Source: Aquiflexum lacus (lineage in GTDB: Bacteria; Bacteroidota; Bacteroidia; Cytophagales; Cyclobacteriaceae). Taken from it: 64,000 nucleotides of DNA. Under the pieces are notes generated by a model. The model ran no database searches, was not told the origin of the DNA, and saw nothing but the letters and a program-made list of their open reading frames with translations. Below are positions 52,988 to 61,136 of the stretch, piece by piece. How positions within the stretch are numbered: position 1 is the first letter of the stretch; every line of letters begins with the position of its first letter. The stretch covers positions 124,001 through 188,000 of the forward strand of contig NZ_JABFHF010000002.1 in assembly GCF_015476655.1 (NCBI RefSeq), in the 5' to 3' direction. The translations under genes and the position numbers were made by a program.

Positions 52988-54181
52988 ATGGATAAAATCA
53001 GACTTCAATCTCAAGTAAAAGTCCAGAATGTATCATTGGATTTCCAAAGATATCTACTTGGTAAGATCAATTGGAATGATAGGTTGATTGCTATCAAAGG
53101 AGCAAGAGGTGCCGGAAAAACCACGATTCTGCTTCAACATTTAAAAAAAAACCTTCCTCAGGATGGTTCAGCCATTTATGTGGCAATGGATGATTTGATT
53201 TTTTCAGACACAAAATTGTATGAATTGGCTGAGGAGTTCTCTTTATTGGGTGGGAGTCACCTTCTGTTGGATGAAGTTCATAAATATCCCAACTGGTCAA
53301 GAGAAATCAAGTTAATCTATGATAATTTCCCTAAGATGAATGTAGTCTTTACTTCATCATCCATTTTGGAGATTTATGGGGGAGAGTCAGATTTAAGTAG
53401 AAGGGCAATTTCCTATGATTTAAAAGAAATGTCACTCAGGGAGTATCTTGAATTGGAGCATGGCATAAAATTACCTATAGTTAGTCTTGAGGATATTTTA
53501 CAACATAATAATGAAATTGCCACTGGAATCAATCAAATGATTAAACCTGTTGCCATTTTTCATGAATATGTTAAATGGGGAGCTTATCCGTATTCCAGAG
53601 AAAATAAAGAAAGTTATAATTCGAGGTTGAGAAATACAGTTCAAGTGATTATTGATGTAGACCTTCATGCGATTGAAAATCTGGACTATGAAATCCTTTA
53701 CAAAATCAAAAAACTGATTAAAATGATCGCCTCCTCTGTCCCTTTTACACCAAACATTTCAGAGCTAAGTCAAAAAATCGGTTTATCAAGACCGAGTATT
53801 TTAAAAGCATTGGATCTTTTAGAGAAGGCTAGAATTGTCCTTTCGTTGCAGAAAAGGAATTCAGGAATAGGTGTTCTTACCAAACCGGACAAAGTGTTTT
53901 TAAATAATACTAATTTACTTTATGCATTCGCAGAAGAGAATACAGAAATAGGTACAATTAGAGAGACATTTTTTGCAAATCAATTACAGGGATTATTTTC
54001 CCTGAATCTTGCAGAAAAAGGTGATTTTTTGGTAAATGATTATTTGGTATTTGAAATCGGGGGGAAGAATAAAACAACCAAACAAATAAAATCGATACAG
54101 AATGCTTTTGTGGTAAGAGATGATATTGAATACGGAGTAGGCAATATTATCCCTCTTTGGCTTTTTGGATTTCTCTATTGA
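52988..54181 (+). CDS. AAA ATPase with winged helix and DUF4143 domain
   Basis: 397 residues. Start ATG 52988 (MDKIRLQSQVKV) and not 52958, which lies inside the promoter. Walker A IKGARGAGKTTILL near residue 40, Walker B HLLLDEVHKYPNW, sensor FTSSSILEIYGG, then a winged-helix segment PNISELSQKIGLSRPSILKA, and a C-terminal DUF4143 part (FEIGGKNKTTKQI, PLWLFGFLY). These common ATPases have no settled function. The winged helix could bind the two palindromes in its own promoter. A more damaged relative lies at 43002; the two differ strongly in sequence. Confidence 0.9.
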   Translation: MDKIRLQSQVKVQNVSLDFQRYLLGKINWNDRLIAIKGARGAGKTTILLQHLKKNLPQDGSAIYVAMDDLIFSDTKLYELAEEFSLLGGSHLLLDEVHKYPNWSREIKLIYDNFPKMNVVFTSSSILEIYGGESDLSRRAISYDLKEMSLREYLELEHGIKLPIVSLEDILQHNNEIATGINQMIKPVAIFHEYVKWGAYPYSRENKESYNSRLRNTVQVIIDVDLHAIENLDYEILYKIKKLIKMIASSVPFTPNISELSQKIGLSRPSILKALDLLEKARIVLSLQKRNSGIGVLTKPDKVFLNNTNLLYAFAEENTEIGTIRETFFANQLQGLFSLNLAEKGDFLVNDYLVFEIGGKNKTTKQIKSIQNAFVVRDDIEYGVGNIIPLWLFGFLY

Positions 54182-54282
54182 AAAAATCTGTCAGGTTAAA
54201 TCCATAAATCCCCTACATTAAATTGCTTTATTGTTGATCAAGGTTCTGATTTGTTCGGTCATATTTTCATTGAAACCTTCCC

Positions 54283-54534
54283 TCATTTTCGGAACTTATG
54301 GCTATATAAATCAATTTTGGGTGGGTCATTAAAAGAGCCCTTTGAAATAAACTGGTTGCCTATCAACCGTGTCGAATCTAAAAACTCACCAGTACCTGCA
54401 TCTGAAATAACAACTTTTGAATTTTCAGAAAAGCCATTGAAACTGCCATTGATTTCGTACTTATGTATATTTTGTTCGTAGCTTGAAAAAAATAGAATAA
54501 TGCTCGAAATGACTAAGTATGATGTTCTATTCAT
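54283..54534 (-). pseudogene. N-terminal remnant of a DUF4369/TlpA-type thioredoxin-like protein
   Basis: 83 codons: signal-like start, then KYEINGSFNGFSENSKVVIS, GEFLDSTRLIGNQFISKG and NDPPKIDLY, the opening of the DUF4369 domain found before TlpA-like redoxins. A stop at 54283-54285 cuts it off. The next 65 bases (to 54218) in another frame read KMREGFNENMTEQIRTLINN-KAI and a stop, which could be a leftover end of the same or another gene. No thioredoxin CxxC remains. Confidence 0.55.
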
Positions 54535-54627
54535 TGAAGAGATGTTTAGATAATTGTCGATGGAATTAGTTGTTTTATAAAAAATAATGGGACAAATGCC
54601 GATTTGGATGTTTGGGCTGTTGTATTA

Positions 54628-54657
54628 AAGAAAGGGAACCTAATCGTTCCCTTTCTT
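54628..54657 (-). terminator. terminator hairpin that contains the blaR1-like stop codon
   Basis: AAGAAAGGGAAC (54628-54639), loop CTAATC, GTTCCCTTTCTT (54646-54657): perfect 12-base stem. The TAG stop of the M56 gene (54640-54642) lies in the loop, so the last codons form one arm. Confidence 0.8.
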
Positions 54658-56655
54658 CACGGTTTCCTGAATTGATTTTTGGAGTTCCATCATCTTTTCC
54701 TGATGCTCCATTTGCCATTCTTGCATCTTTTGTTGGAATTCCTGCATTTTCACTTCATTCTCTTTTTGCCAGACTTCCATTTTCTTTTGGAACTCTTCTA
54801 TTTTTGGTTGGTTTTCATCCTGCCAAGCTTTCATTTTCTCTTGGAATTCCTGCATTTTGGGTTCATTGGCTTTTTGCCATTCCTGAATTTTGATCTGGTA
54901 TTCCTCTATTTTGGGCTGGAAGTTATTTTGAAATTCCTGCTGCCATTCCTCCATTTTCAATCGGTATTCCTGCATTTTGGGTTCATTGGCTTTTTCCCAT
55001 TCTCTCATTTTATCCTGAAACTCCTTCATTTTGGGCTCCATTTTGCTGTGGAATTCCTTTTGTGCTTCAGCCCATTTTTCCATTTCTACTTGGTATTTTT
55101 CTTTCCATTTCCTGATTTCCTCTTTGGACATTTTACTGGTATCATTTCTGAAGAAATTTTGGTCAAAGGAGAAATTGAATAAACCCGCATCAAACATTGG
55201 GAGGTCGGCGTTTGGAATATTTTTAAAAAAATCCGCATCAGGTACCATCTGTTCAAACATTTTCTCTTCAAATTCCCAAGTTGGAATGCTATCAAAATCC
55301 ATTAGTGGAACAAGAGGTGCACCAATTTTTATCTGGGGCATATTGCTGAAGAAACTGAAATCCATGTCTTTGAAAACCATTCCCATTTCTTTCCAAGGGG
55401 TATCACTTTCATTCAGGATTTTATCCAATGCTTCCATTTCTTTGGGGCTAGGTGGCCTTTCGATGGTGGTATCCACTTCAATTATATATTCCTTTTTTAC
55501 CGGAACGGTATCCTGATTCCATATTTGGAATCCATTTTCCCAATTGCCTTCAATGGTTTTGGATGTAATGCTTGTGGTCATCAAATCTTCCCAGGATTCG
55601 ACAGTTTTCTTGTCACTGGCGCCGACCAATAAGGTTGCACCAATCAATAATGTAATCATCATGGTTATGCTGGTTAAAGTAGTTGGTTGAGTAGGGGAGG
55701 TTTTGACTCCCATAATTCTTTTGATTCTATCTAATGTTGGATTTTTTGTCTTGGCTGAGGCCAAAGCCATTTCAGGAATTGGTTTATTGGAGTGATTTAG
55801 GACATTTGCGAGTCCATGGGCAAGGTCTTTTGCCGAAATCCCCATCTTCTGGATTGCCATATCATCGCACGAGTTTTCTCTTAATTCCCTGGCTGTTTTA
55901 TTGATCCACCAGAATACAGGATGAAAGAAGAATACAACTTCGAGGAATGACTGTAGTAAATTGATCAAATAGTCATAGCGTTTGATATGGGCAAGTTCAT
56001 GGGCCAAAATTGCCTCAAGTTGTGCAGGAGATAAATGAAAAAACAGACTTGCTGGAATCAATATTACTGGCTTCCATATTCCATAGGTTATTGGCATGTC
56101 CAAATGAACTGTTTTCAGTAGTTTTATCGGTTTTTTCAAATTGAGCAATTCCATTTGCTTTTGAAAAATTTCCATCCATTTGGGATTAACCATTTCATGG
56201 TTTTTGATACTGATATTTCTTAAATCTGCCAAAGAGGCCCCAAATCTTATCAAAAAAAGCATTGCCCCCAAAATCCAAAATTGAACCATGTATGGTATCC
56301 AAGATTCAATGCTTTTGGTAAGCAATTGCCAAACGGAATATTGGTCATTATTTGAAGTATTCAAAGAGACTCCTTGGCTTAAGAAATGATCCATTTCAGT
56401 TTGATTGAAAGCAAATTCTTTAGCAGATGGTCCGTTCTGTACATGGTAGAAAAATGTTCCAATGGCCAAACTGGTAACCAAAAACAAAGCACCGATACTC
56501 AACCTGTATTTTAATGCAGCTGATTTCTGATTGAAAAACCTGAGGACCAGCCACAGAATCAATCCTATACCTGCAATCTGCCAAAGGGCATGGATGATCA
56601 TCCAACCTAAGGCAAAGAGGTAATTTTCCGGAATCATTGTTTCTAAAAGTTCCAT
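54640..56655 (-). CDS. M56 family (BlaR1-like) membrane metallopeptidase with coiled C-terminal repeats
   Basis: 671 residues. N-terminal membrane helices (WMIIHALWQIAGIGLILWLV and others), zinc protease motif AILAHELAHIKRYDYLIN (HExxH) and RELRENSCDDMA. A membrane helix follows near residue 330 (MMITLLIGATLLVGAS), then a periplasmic part. Unlike BlaR1 there is no penicillin-binding sensor; instead residues about 549-660 are six helical repeats of about 18 residues. On sensing an unknown signal it should cleave the BlaI-like repressor encoded just upstream (one-base overlap). Confidence 0.9.
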   Translation of the reverse strand: MELLETMIPENYLFALGWMIIHALWQIAGIGLILWLVLRFFNQKSAALKYRLSIGALFLVTSLAIGTFFYHVQNGPSAKEFAFNQTEMDHFLSQGVSLNTSNNDQYSVWQLLTKSIESWIPYMVQFWILGAMLFLIRFGASLADLRNISIKNHEMVNPKWMEIFQKQMELLNLKKPIKLLKTVHLDMPITYGIWKPVILIPASLFFHLSPAQLEAILAHELAHIKRYDYLINLLQSFLEVVFFFHPVFWWINKTARELRENSCDDMAIQKMGISAKDLAHGLANVLNHSNKPIPEMALASAKTKNPTLDRIKRIMGVKTSPTQPTTLTSITMMITLLIGATLLVGASDKKTVESWEDLMTTSITSKTIEGNWENGFQIWNQDTVPVKKEYIIEVDTTIERPPSPKEMEALDKILNESDTPWKEMGMVFKDMDFSFFSNMPQIKIGAPLVPLMDFDSIPTWEFEEKMFEQMVPDADFFKNIPNADLPMFDAGLFNFSFDQNFFRNDTSKMSKEEIRKWKEKYQVEMEKWAEAQKEFHSKMEPKMKEFQDKMREWEKANEPKMQEYRLKMEEWQQEFQNNFQPKIEEYQIKIQEWQKANEPKMQEFQEKMKAWQDENQPKIEEFQKKMEVWQKENEVKMQEFQQKMQEWQMEHQEKMMELQKSIQETVKKGND
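54676..55011 (-). repeat. 54-base tandem repeats in the M56 gene
   Basis: Six units, e.g. KMREWEKANEPKMQEYRL, KIQEWQKANEPKMQEFQE, KMKAWQDENQPKIEEFQK, KMEVWQKENEVKMQEFQQ; one unit has four extra residues. Eighteen residues are five helical turns, so charged sides line up along a long single helix or coiled coil. Confidence 0.85.
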
Positions 56656-57029
56656 TATTGCTCTTTTTCTAATTGGTCGAGAAATGCACGAATTTCATCT
56701 AGTTCTTCCTTAGAAGGATTACCCTGTCCCAAAGCCTGCATCACCAGATTTTTGGCTGATCCTCCAAATGCTGTACTGACAAAATTGCTCAATAGACTTT
56801 TCTGGGTTACCTGTTCATCCACAGCCGGGAAATAGATATGGGTTCTGTTTTGCTCGTCTCTTTTGAGCAAACCTTTGGCATGCATGATCTGCATCTGCTT
56901 CAATGTGGTAGTATAGCCGGTGTCTTTTGATTCGGCCAGTTTCTCATGGATTTCCCTGACAGTTGCCTTTTTTATCGGCCATAAAATCGACAGGATTTCC
57001 AGTTCGGATTCCGTTGGTTTAGCTTGCAT
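56655..57029 (-). CDS. BlaI/MecI family transcriptional repressor
   Basis: 124 residues, winged helix: TESELEILSILWPIKKATVR, EIHEKLAESKDTGYTTTLK, MHAKGLLKRDEQNRTHIY, with the C-terminal helical dimer part and a proteolysis-prone loop. It represses by binding paired dyads until the M56 protease triggers its cleavage. Its stop and the M56 start share one base. Three TACGA-N6-TCGTA dyads and a consensus promoter precede it, so autoregulation is well supported. Confidence 0.95.
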   Translation of the reverse strand: MQAKPTESELEILSILWPIKKATVREIHEKLAESKDTGYTTTLKQMQIMHAKGLLKRDEQNRTHIYFPAVDEQVTQKSLLSNFVSTAFGGSAKNLVMQALGQGNPSKEELDEIRAFLDQLEKEQ

Positions 57030-57038
57030 ATCGGATAA

Positions 57039-57107
57039 TACGATTTGTTTCGTACAAAGTTATACGAAGATTGTCGTATTGCAAATTATTCTACGATTTT
57101 TTTCGTA
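57039..57107 (-). promoter_or_regulatory. blaI-like promoter with three TACGA-N6-TCGTA operators
   Basis: Dyads at 57039-57054, 57063-57078 and 57092-57107, each TACGA, six bases, TCGTA. On the minus strand -33 TTTG (57085-57082), 19 bases, -7 TAACTTTG (57062-57055) with gene start at 57029. The middle dyad lies between -33 and -7, the first over the transcription start, the last upstream. Confidence 0.9.
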
Positions 57108-57209
57108 TAATTGATTTTTACTGATTAAAATTTCACAATTCAAAAGCTTCATTTATTCATAAAAAATAATTCAACTGATATATTTTGAAAGAAATATAAA
57201 TATTTGCTT

Positions 57210-57249
57210 CAATTTTTCAATTTTTCAATTTTTCAATTTTTCAATTTTT
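57210..57249. repeat. five tandem CAATTTTT units
   Basis: Units begin at 57210, 57218, 57226, 57234, 57242; all perfect. About 40-80 bases upstream of the DUF4249 gene at 57288, in the region where its promoter should lie. Confidence 0.9.
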
Positions 57250-57287
57250 AATATTATCTTGGTTTCTAATATTTAAGTTTATAAAAA

Positions 57288-58364
57288 GTGAAAAGATTTT
57301 TAAAGATAGGATGGCTGCTCAGTTTGGTTTTATTGACCACATGTATTGACAAATTTCCTTTCACTTCAGATCTTCCTCCAAGAATTCTCAATATCGAGGG
57401 TTACCTTACGACTTCTCCCAAAGCCCATCAGATTCGCCTTTCCAGGGCAGATATATTCGGCCCGGAATTCAACGGTCTCAATAGACCTGAGCAATTGGCT
57501 ACGGTAATGATCAAAGATGATTTGGGGAATGTTGAGTCCCTTAATGAAGTTTCTCCGGGGATTTATCTGACCAACGATAATTTTGCCGCACAAGTAGGAA
57601 GGTCTTACAATCTTGAAGTGATTTTATTTGATGGGAAAAGATTTATTTCAAGACCGGAATTAGCAGCTCCTGTACCGGAAATTGATTCTGTTACCTTTCA
57701 ATCTGTCAGGACTCCTTCACTTGACAGGATGAACGATGAAATCGGTGTACAGGTAATCGCCCACTTTCAGGACCCTGCGGATGAACAGAATTTTTATTTC
57801 TGGAATATTCTACCTAGTGATTATCAATTGATTGGTGAACCCGAACTCAATCTTAATGGACCAAACCACCCTACTTGTCCAAAATGTCCAAATCCCTTGG
57901 ACTGCTGTAAAGTTTGTTATGTCAAAGAAGTGCCAAGACCACTCAACATTTTTGTAGCCGAAGATGATGAATTCAACGGGATCTATCAAAGAAGGGTAAT
58001 TGCCTACCTGCGCGATAACGGAATCCGGTTCAAAGGAATTTTCAGGCTTGATATGCAACACATGTCAATTTCGCAGGATGCTTATAGACATCTGAGGTTA
58101 ATTGATCAACATTTGCGTCTCAACGGTAGTGTTTTTGACTTACCTCCTGCCAATATCAGAGGAAACATGCTGAATGTGGAAGACCAAGAAGATCAGGTAT
58201 TGGGATATTTCTTTGTAGCTGATGAAAGACCGATCAGGATTTATATTGATGAAAGCAAGCTGGAATATGTACTAAGACCCCGAACCCTGATTCCTACAAC
58301 TTGTCTGGCATTCAGAGGTTCAGGAATGACTACCAATCCTCCTGCCGATTGGAATCCTCAATGA
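57288..58364 (+). CDS. DUF4249 family lipoprotein, paralog 1
   Basis: 358 residues, GTG start, lipobox LLTTCIDKF. DUF4249 features: PPRILNIEGYLTTSPKAHQI, ATVMIKDDLGN, GRSYNLEVIL, PVPEIDSVTFQSVRT, DEIGVQVIAHFQDP. Cysteine-rich insert CPKCPNPLDCCKVCY near residue 200. Conserved end block FDLPPANIRGNMLN. In Bacteroidota DUF4249 genes often follow a TonB-dependent receptor; here no receptor is adjacent. First of four genes in tandem. Confidence 0.88.
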   Translation: MKRFLKIGWLLSLVLLTTCIDKFPFTSDLPPRILNIEGYLTTSPKAHQIRLSRADIFGPEFNGLNRPEQLATVMIKDDLGNVESLNEVSPGIYLTNDNFAAQVGRSYNLEVILFDGKRFISRPELAAPVPEIDSVTFQSVRTPSLDRMNDEIGVQVIAHFQDPADEQNFYFWNILPSDYQLIGEPELNLNGPNHPTCPKCPNPLDCCKVCYVKEVPRPLNIFVAEDDEFNGIYQRRVIAYLRDNGIRFKGIFRLDMQHMSISQDAYRHLRLIDQHLRLNGSVFDLPPANIRGNMLNVEDQEDQVLGYFFVADERPIRIYIDESKLEYVLRPRTLIPTTCLAFRGSGMTTNPPADWNPQ

Positions 58365-58389
58365 TACTTTGATTACTTTCCATTTTAAA

Positions 58390-59856
58390 ATGAAGAATTT
58401 ATTTAAATGTTGTTTTTTAGTATTTACCATGCTCCTAATGGGCGCATGTGAAGAAGTAGAAGATCCTTCTTTTAGTATACTCACTGAGGAGATTGTGAAT
58501 GTTAGCGGTGAAAGGGCCATCGTTTTGGGGAGATTGATTGCTTTTGAGAACATTCCCTTTCAAGACCATGGCTTTTATTTTTCAAGAAACGAAAGTTTCG
58601 ATCAACCCATTATTCTTTCATTAGGAGAGACATCCAGACCAGGCCGTTTTCTTGGAGAAGTTGATGGGTTGGAACTGGGTGTGGGATATTTTGTAAAGGC
58701 TTTTGGGAACAAAGACGGAGAGGTGATTTTTGGAAATACACTTTCTTTTCAAACCCTGAATCCCGCTTTGCAGAGATTCGCACCCATGACTCAATTCCCT
58801 GGAGAAGAGATCAGTATTTTTGGAATTAACTTTGGCGATGATACCGAGGTTTTTTTTGATGGGCAAAAAGCACAGGTGGTTGAGGTAGCTTTTGGTTTTC
58901 AAATAAGAGTAAGGGTGCCACCAATGTTGGGGAATCCTACTGTAGAACTCAAAATCATAACCAGGGGTATTGAACTGATTGCGGCAGAGCCTTTCAACTA
59001 TGCCACAGGTGTTTATGAAAATTTAGGTGTTGTCATAGAGGACTTTGTATTAATCGATAATATTTTTTTCCAGCAGGGGAATAGATTTTTTGCAGGCTTG
59101 GGAAGAGATATAGCAAACCGCCCTTCCAATCATATTTGGGAATATTCTCCGGGTCAAAGCGCTTGGCAAAGAACATCCTTTGTGGGAGACACCCAAAGAA
59201 AAGCTACAAACTCCCGGACGGGTTACTTTGGTGGAGGTGTGCAGGAACCACAATTGGGAGGGGATGCCCTGAATGACAATTTTTGGTTTTTTGATGGAAA
59301 TAGTTTCAATGCTATTCCAAGTCCCCCAATCTCTATAGTGGACGGATTAGGGTTTATGGCTCAGGGCAGATTTTATATTGCAGGCGGTACTTTTGGAATA
59401 GGGTCACAAGTTTACCGTTATGACCCAGCAACATCAATGTGGCAGTTAAGACCTAACCTTCCTTATAATGTGGATAAAAGTATGGTCCATTTTGTCCACA
59501 ATGATCTATTGTATATTATCAATAAAGACAAAGCGCTTTTGCGCTATAATCTTGAAACCGCTCAGTCGACCCTCATTTCGGAATATCCCGGACCATTTAT
59601 AGAAAACTTCTCAGATACAGGTGGACTCAGTGTAGTAGTTGGGGACAAAGTGTTTATCGGCCTTTATGACAATAATGAGGACATGTGGGAATTGGACATG
59701 AATACCTTGATCTGGTCTAGGAAAAACAGGTTTTCAGGACCCAACAGGGGAAGGATTGCTGCTTTTTTTGAACATGAAGGGATTCTATATTTCTTAAGGT
59801 ATTTCAGCATTAATCCAAGAATGGAATTCTGGAAATTTGATCCAAATGGGTTTTAA
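58390..59856 (+). CDS. lipoprotein with IPT/TIG and kelch-like repeats
   Basis: About 488 residues from ATG 58390 (MKNLFKCCFLVFTMLLMGAC; the frame opens at 58369). After an N-terminal fibronectin-like part (SGERAIVLGRLIAFE) comes an IPT/TIG domain (FPGEEISIFGINFGDDTEVF, VRVRVPPMLGNPTV) and then kelch-type blades (NHIWEYSPGQSAWQR, YRYDPATSMWQLRPN, LWELD-like WELDMNTLIWSRK). Surface-exposed binding protein by design. It lies between DUF4249 paralogs with 25 and 6 base gaps, hence one operon. Confidence 0.85.
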   Translation: MKNLFKCCFLVFTMLLMGACEEVEDPSFSILTEEIVNVSGERAIVLGRLIAFENIPFQDHGFYFSRNESFDQPIILSLGETSRPGRFLGEVDGLELGVGYFVKAFGNKDGEVIFGNTLSFQTLNPALQRFAPMTQFPGEEISIFGINFGDDTEVFFDGQKAQVVEVAFGFQIRVRVPPMLGNPTVELKIITRGIELIAAEPFNYATGVYENLGVVIEDFVLIDNIFFQQGNRFFAGLGRDIANRPSNHIWEYSPGQSAWQRTSFVGDTQRKATNSRTGYFGGGVQEPQLGGDALNDNFWFFDGNSFNAIPSPPISIVDGLGFMAQGRFYIAGGTFGIGSQVYRYDPATSMWQLRPNLPYNVDKSMVHFVHNDLLYIINKDKALLRYNLETAQSTLISEYPGPFIENFSDTGGLSVVVGDKVFIGLYDNNEDMWELDMNTLIWSRKNRFSGPNRGRIAAFFEHEGILYFLRYFSINPRMEFWKFDPNGF

Positions 59857-59862
59857 AAAGTC

Positions 59863-60978
59863 ATGGACTCTTCTATTTCTTTGCATCGGATAAAGTGCTC
59901 AATTTGGTTGATTCTAATTCTTGGGATTTCATCTTGTATTGATAGATTTAATTTTGTCTCCGAAGTGCCACAAAGGCTTCTGAATGTAGAAGGATATATT
60001 ACAACCATTCCAAAAGCACATCAAATCAAACTTTCCCAGGCTGAGAAATTTGGTCCTGAATTCGTTGGACTTGGCAGGCCTGTCACTTCAGCAACTGTAT
60101 TGATCAAAGATGATTTAGGAAGCGTAGAAAACCTTGTTGAGGTAGGTTCCGGATATTATGCAACCTCACCGGATTTTGCGGCGGTAGTTGGAAGAAGTTA
60201 TAATTTGGAAATTTACCTGCTGGACGGAAGCAGATATGTTTCTCTAAGTGAAACGGCCATGCCTGTACCTGAGGTAGATTCTGTCACCTACCATTCTGTC
60301 AGGACTGTCACTACAGATAGACTGAATGATGAAATTGGAGTGCGGGTTATGGCGCATTTTCAAGATCCTCCTGATGTAGAAAACTATTATTTCTGGAATG
60401 TATTGGAGTCAGACTTTGTGCTGATAACAGAGCCTGAATTATACCTCCTTCCTTTTGACCACCCCACCAACCCTAGGGGGCCGGCACCCAAAGATTGTTG
60501 TGCAAAGTGTTTTCATAAAGACAAACCAAAACCCACCAATATCATAACAGTTTCTGATGTAGACTTTGATGGCATATACCAAAATAGGAGAATCGCTTAT
60601 GTGAGAGATGATGGTCTACGATTTAAAGAAACCTATAGGCTCGATATTCAGCATTTATCTGTTTCCGCCGAAACCTATCGTTTTCTGAAATTAATAGATC
60701 AGCAATTAAGTTTAACAGGATCTGTTTTTGATCCACCTCCTGCAAATATCAGGGGAAACATAATCAGTTTGAATGATAGGGATGAACAAGCGCTAGGACA
60801 TTTTTTTGTTTCTGACGAAAGGTTTTTGAGAGTTTATATCATAAGAGACCAATTGGAGTTTTACCTGAGTCCTCAGACAACTGTTCCAGATGATTGTAGG
60901 GAATTTTTACAACAAGCAAATTTTCCAATGCCATTTCTGCCTGTTGATCCTCCGGCTGATTGGGATACAGGAAATTGA
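59863..60978 (+). CDS. DUF4249 family lipoprotein, paralog 2
   Basis: 371 residues, lipobox GISSCIDRF. Same order of blocks as paralog 1: RLLNVEGYITTIPKAHQIKL, TVLIKDDLGS, VPEVDSVTYHSVRT, RVMAHFQDPP, cysteine cluster DCCAKC, and DPPPANIRGN near the end. Six bases after the kelch gene. C-terminal tail NFPMPFLPVDPPADWDT has a proline-rich, tryptophan-containing ending shared by all three. Confidence 0.88.
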   Translation: MDSSISLHRIKCSIWLILILGISSCIDRFNFVSEVPQRLLNVEGYITTIPKAHQIKLSQAEKFGPEFVGLGRPVTSATVLIKDDLGSVENLVEVGSGYYATSPDFAAVVGRSYNLEIYLLDGSRYVSLSETAMPVPEVDSVTYHSVRTVTTDRLNDEIGVRVMAHFQDPPDVENYYFWNVLESDFVLITEPELYLLPFDHPTNPRGPAPKDCCAKCFHKDKPKPTNIITVSDVDFDGIYQNRRIAYVRDDGLRFKETYRLDIQHLSVSAETYRFLKLIDQQLSLTGSVFDPPPANIRGNIISLNDRDEQALGHFFVSDERFLRVYIIRDQLEFYLSPQTTVPDDCREFLQQANFPMPFLPVDPPADWDTGN

Positions 60979-61136
60979 AGATTTTTTTAAACTAAAGTTT
61001 ATTATTTCAATTAAAATTGTTACTTTAAAATTTCAGTTCCTAATCATGTATAAGTTAATTGTCAGTATCTTCTGAATTTTCAAGGGTCCTTATTTTCAGG
61101 TATTTGATTAGCATTCAGAGTAATTAAAGATTTTCA

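Noticed and set aside
54679-55182. Plus-strand open frame of 167 codons opposite the M56 gene
   Set aside because: It is the antisense of the charged helical repeats; absence of stops is a by-product of the repeated codons.
57210-57249. CRISPR or satellite array
   Set aside because: Plain eight-base microsatellite without spacers.
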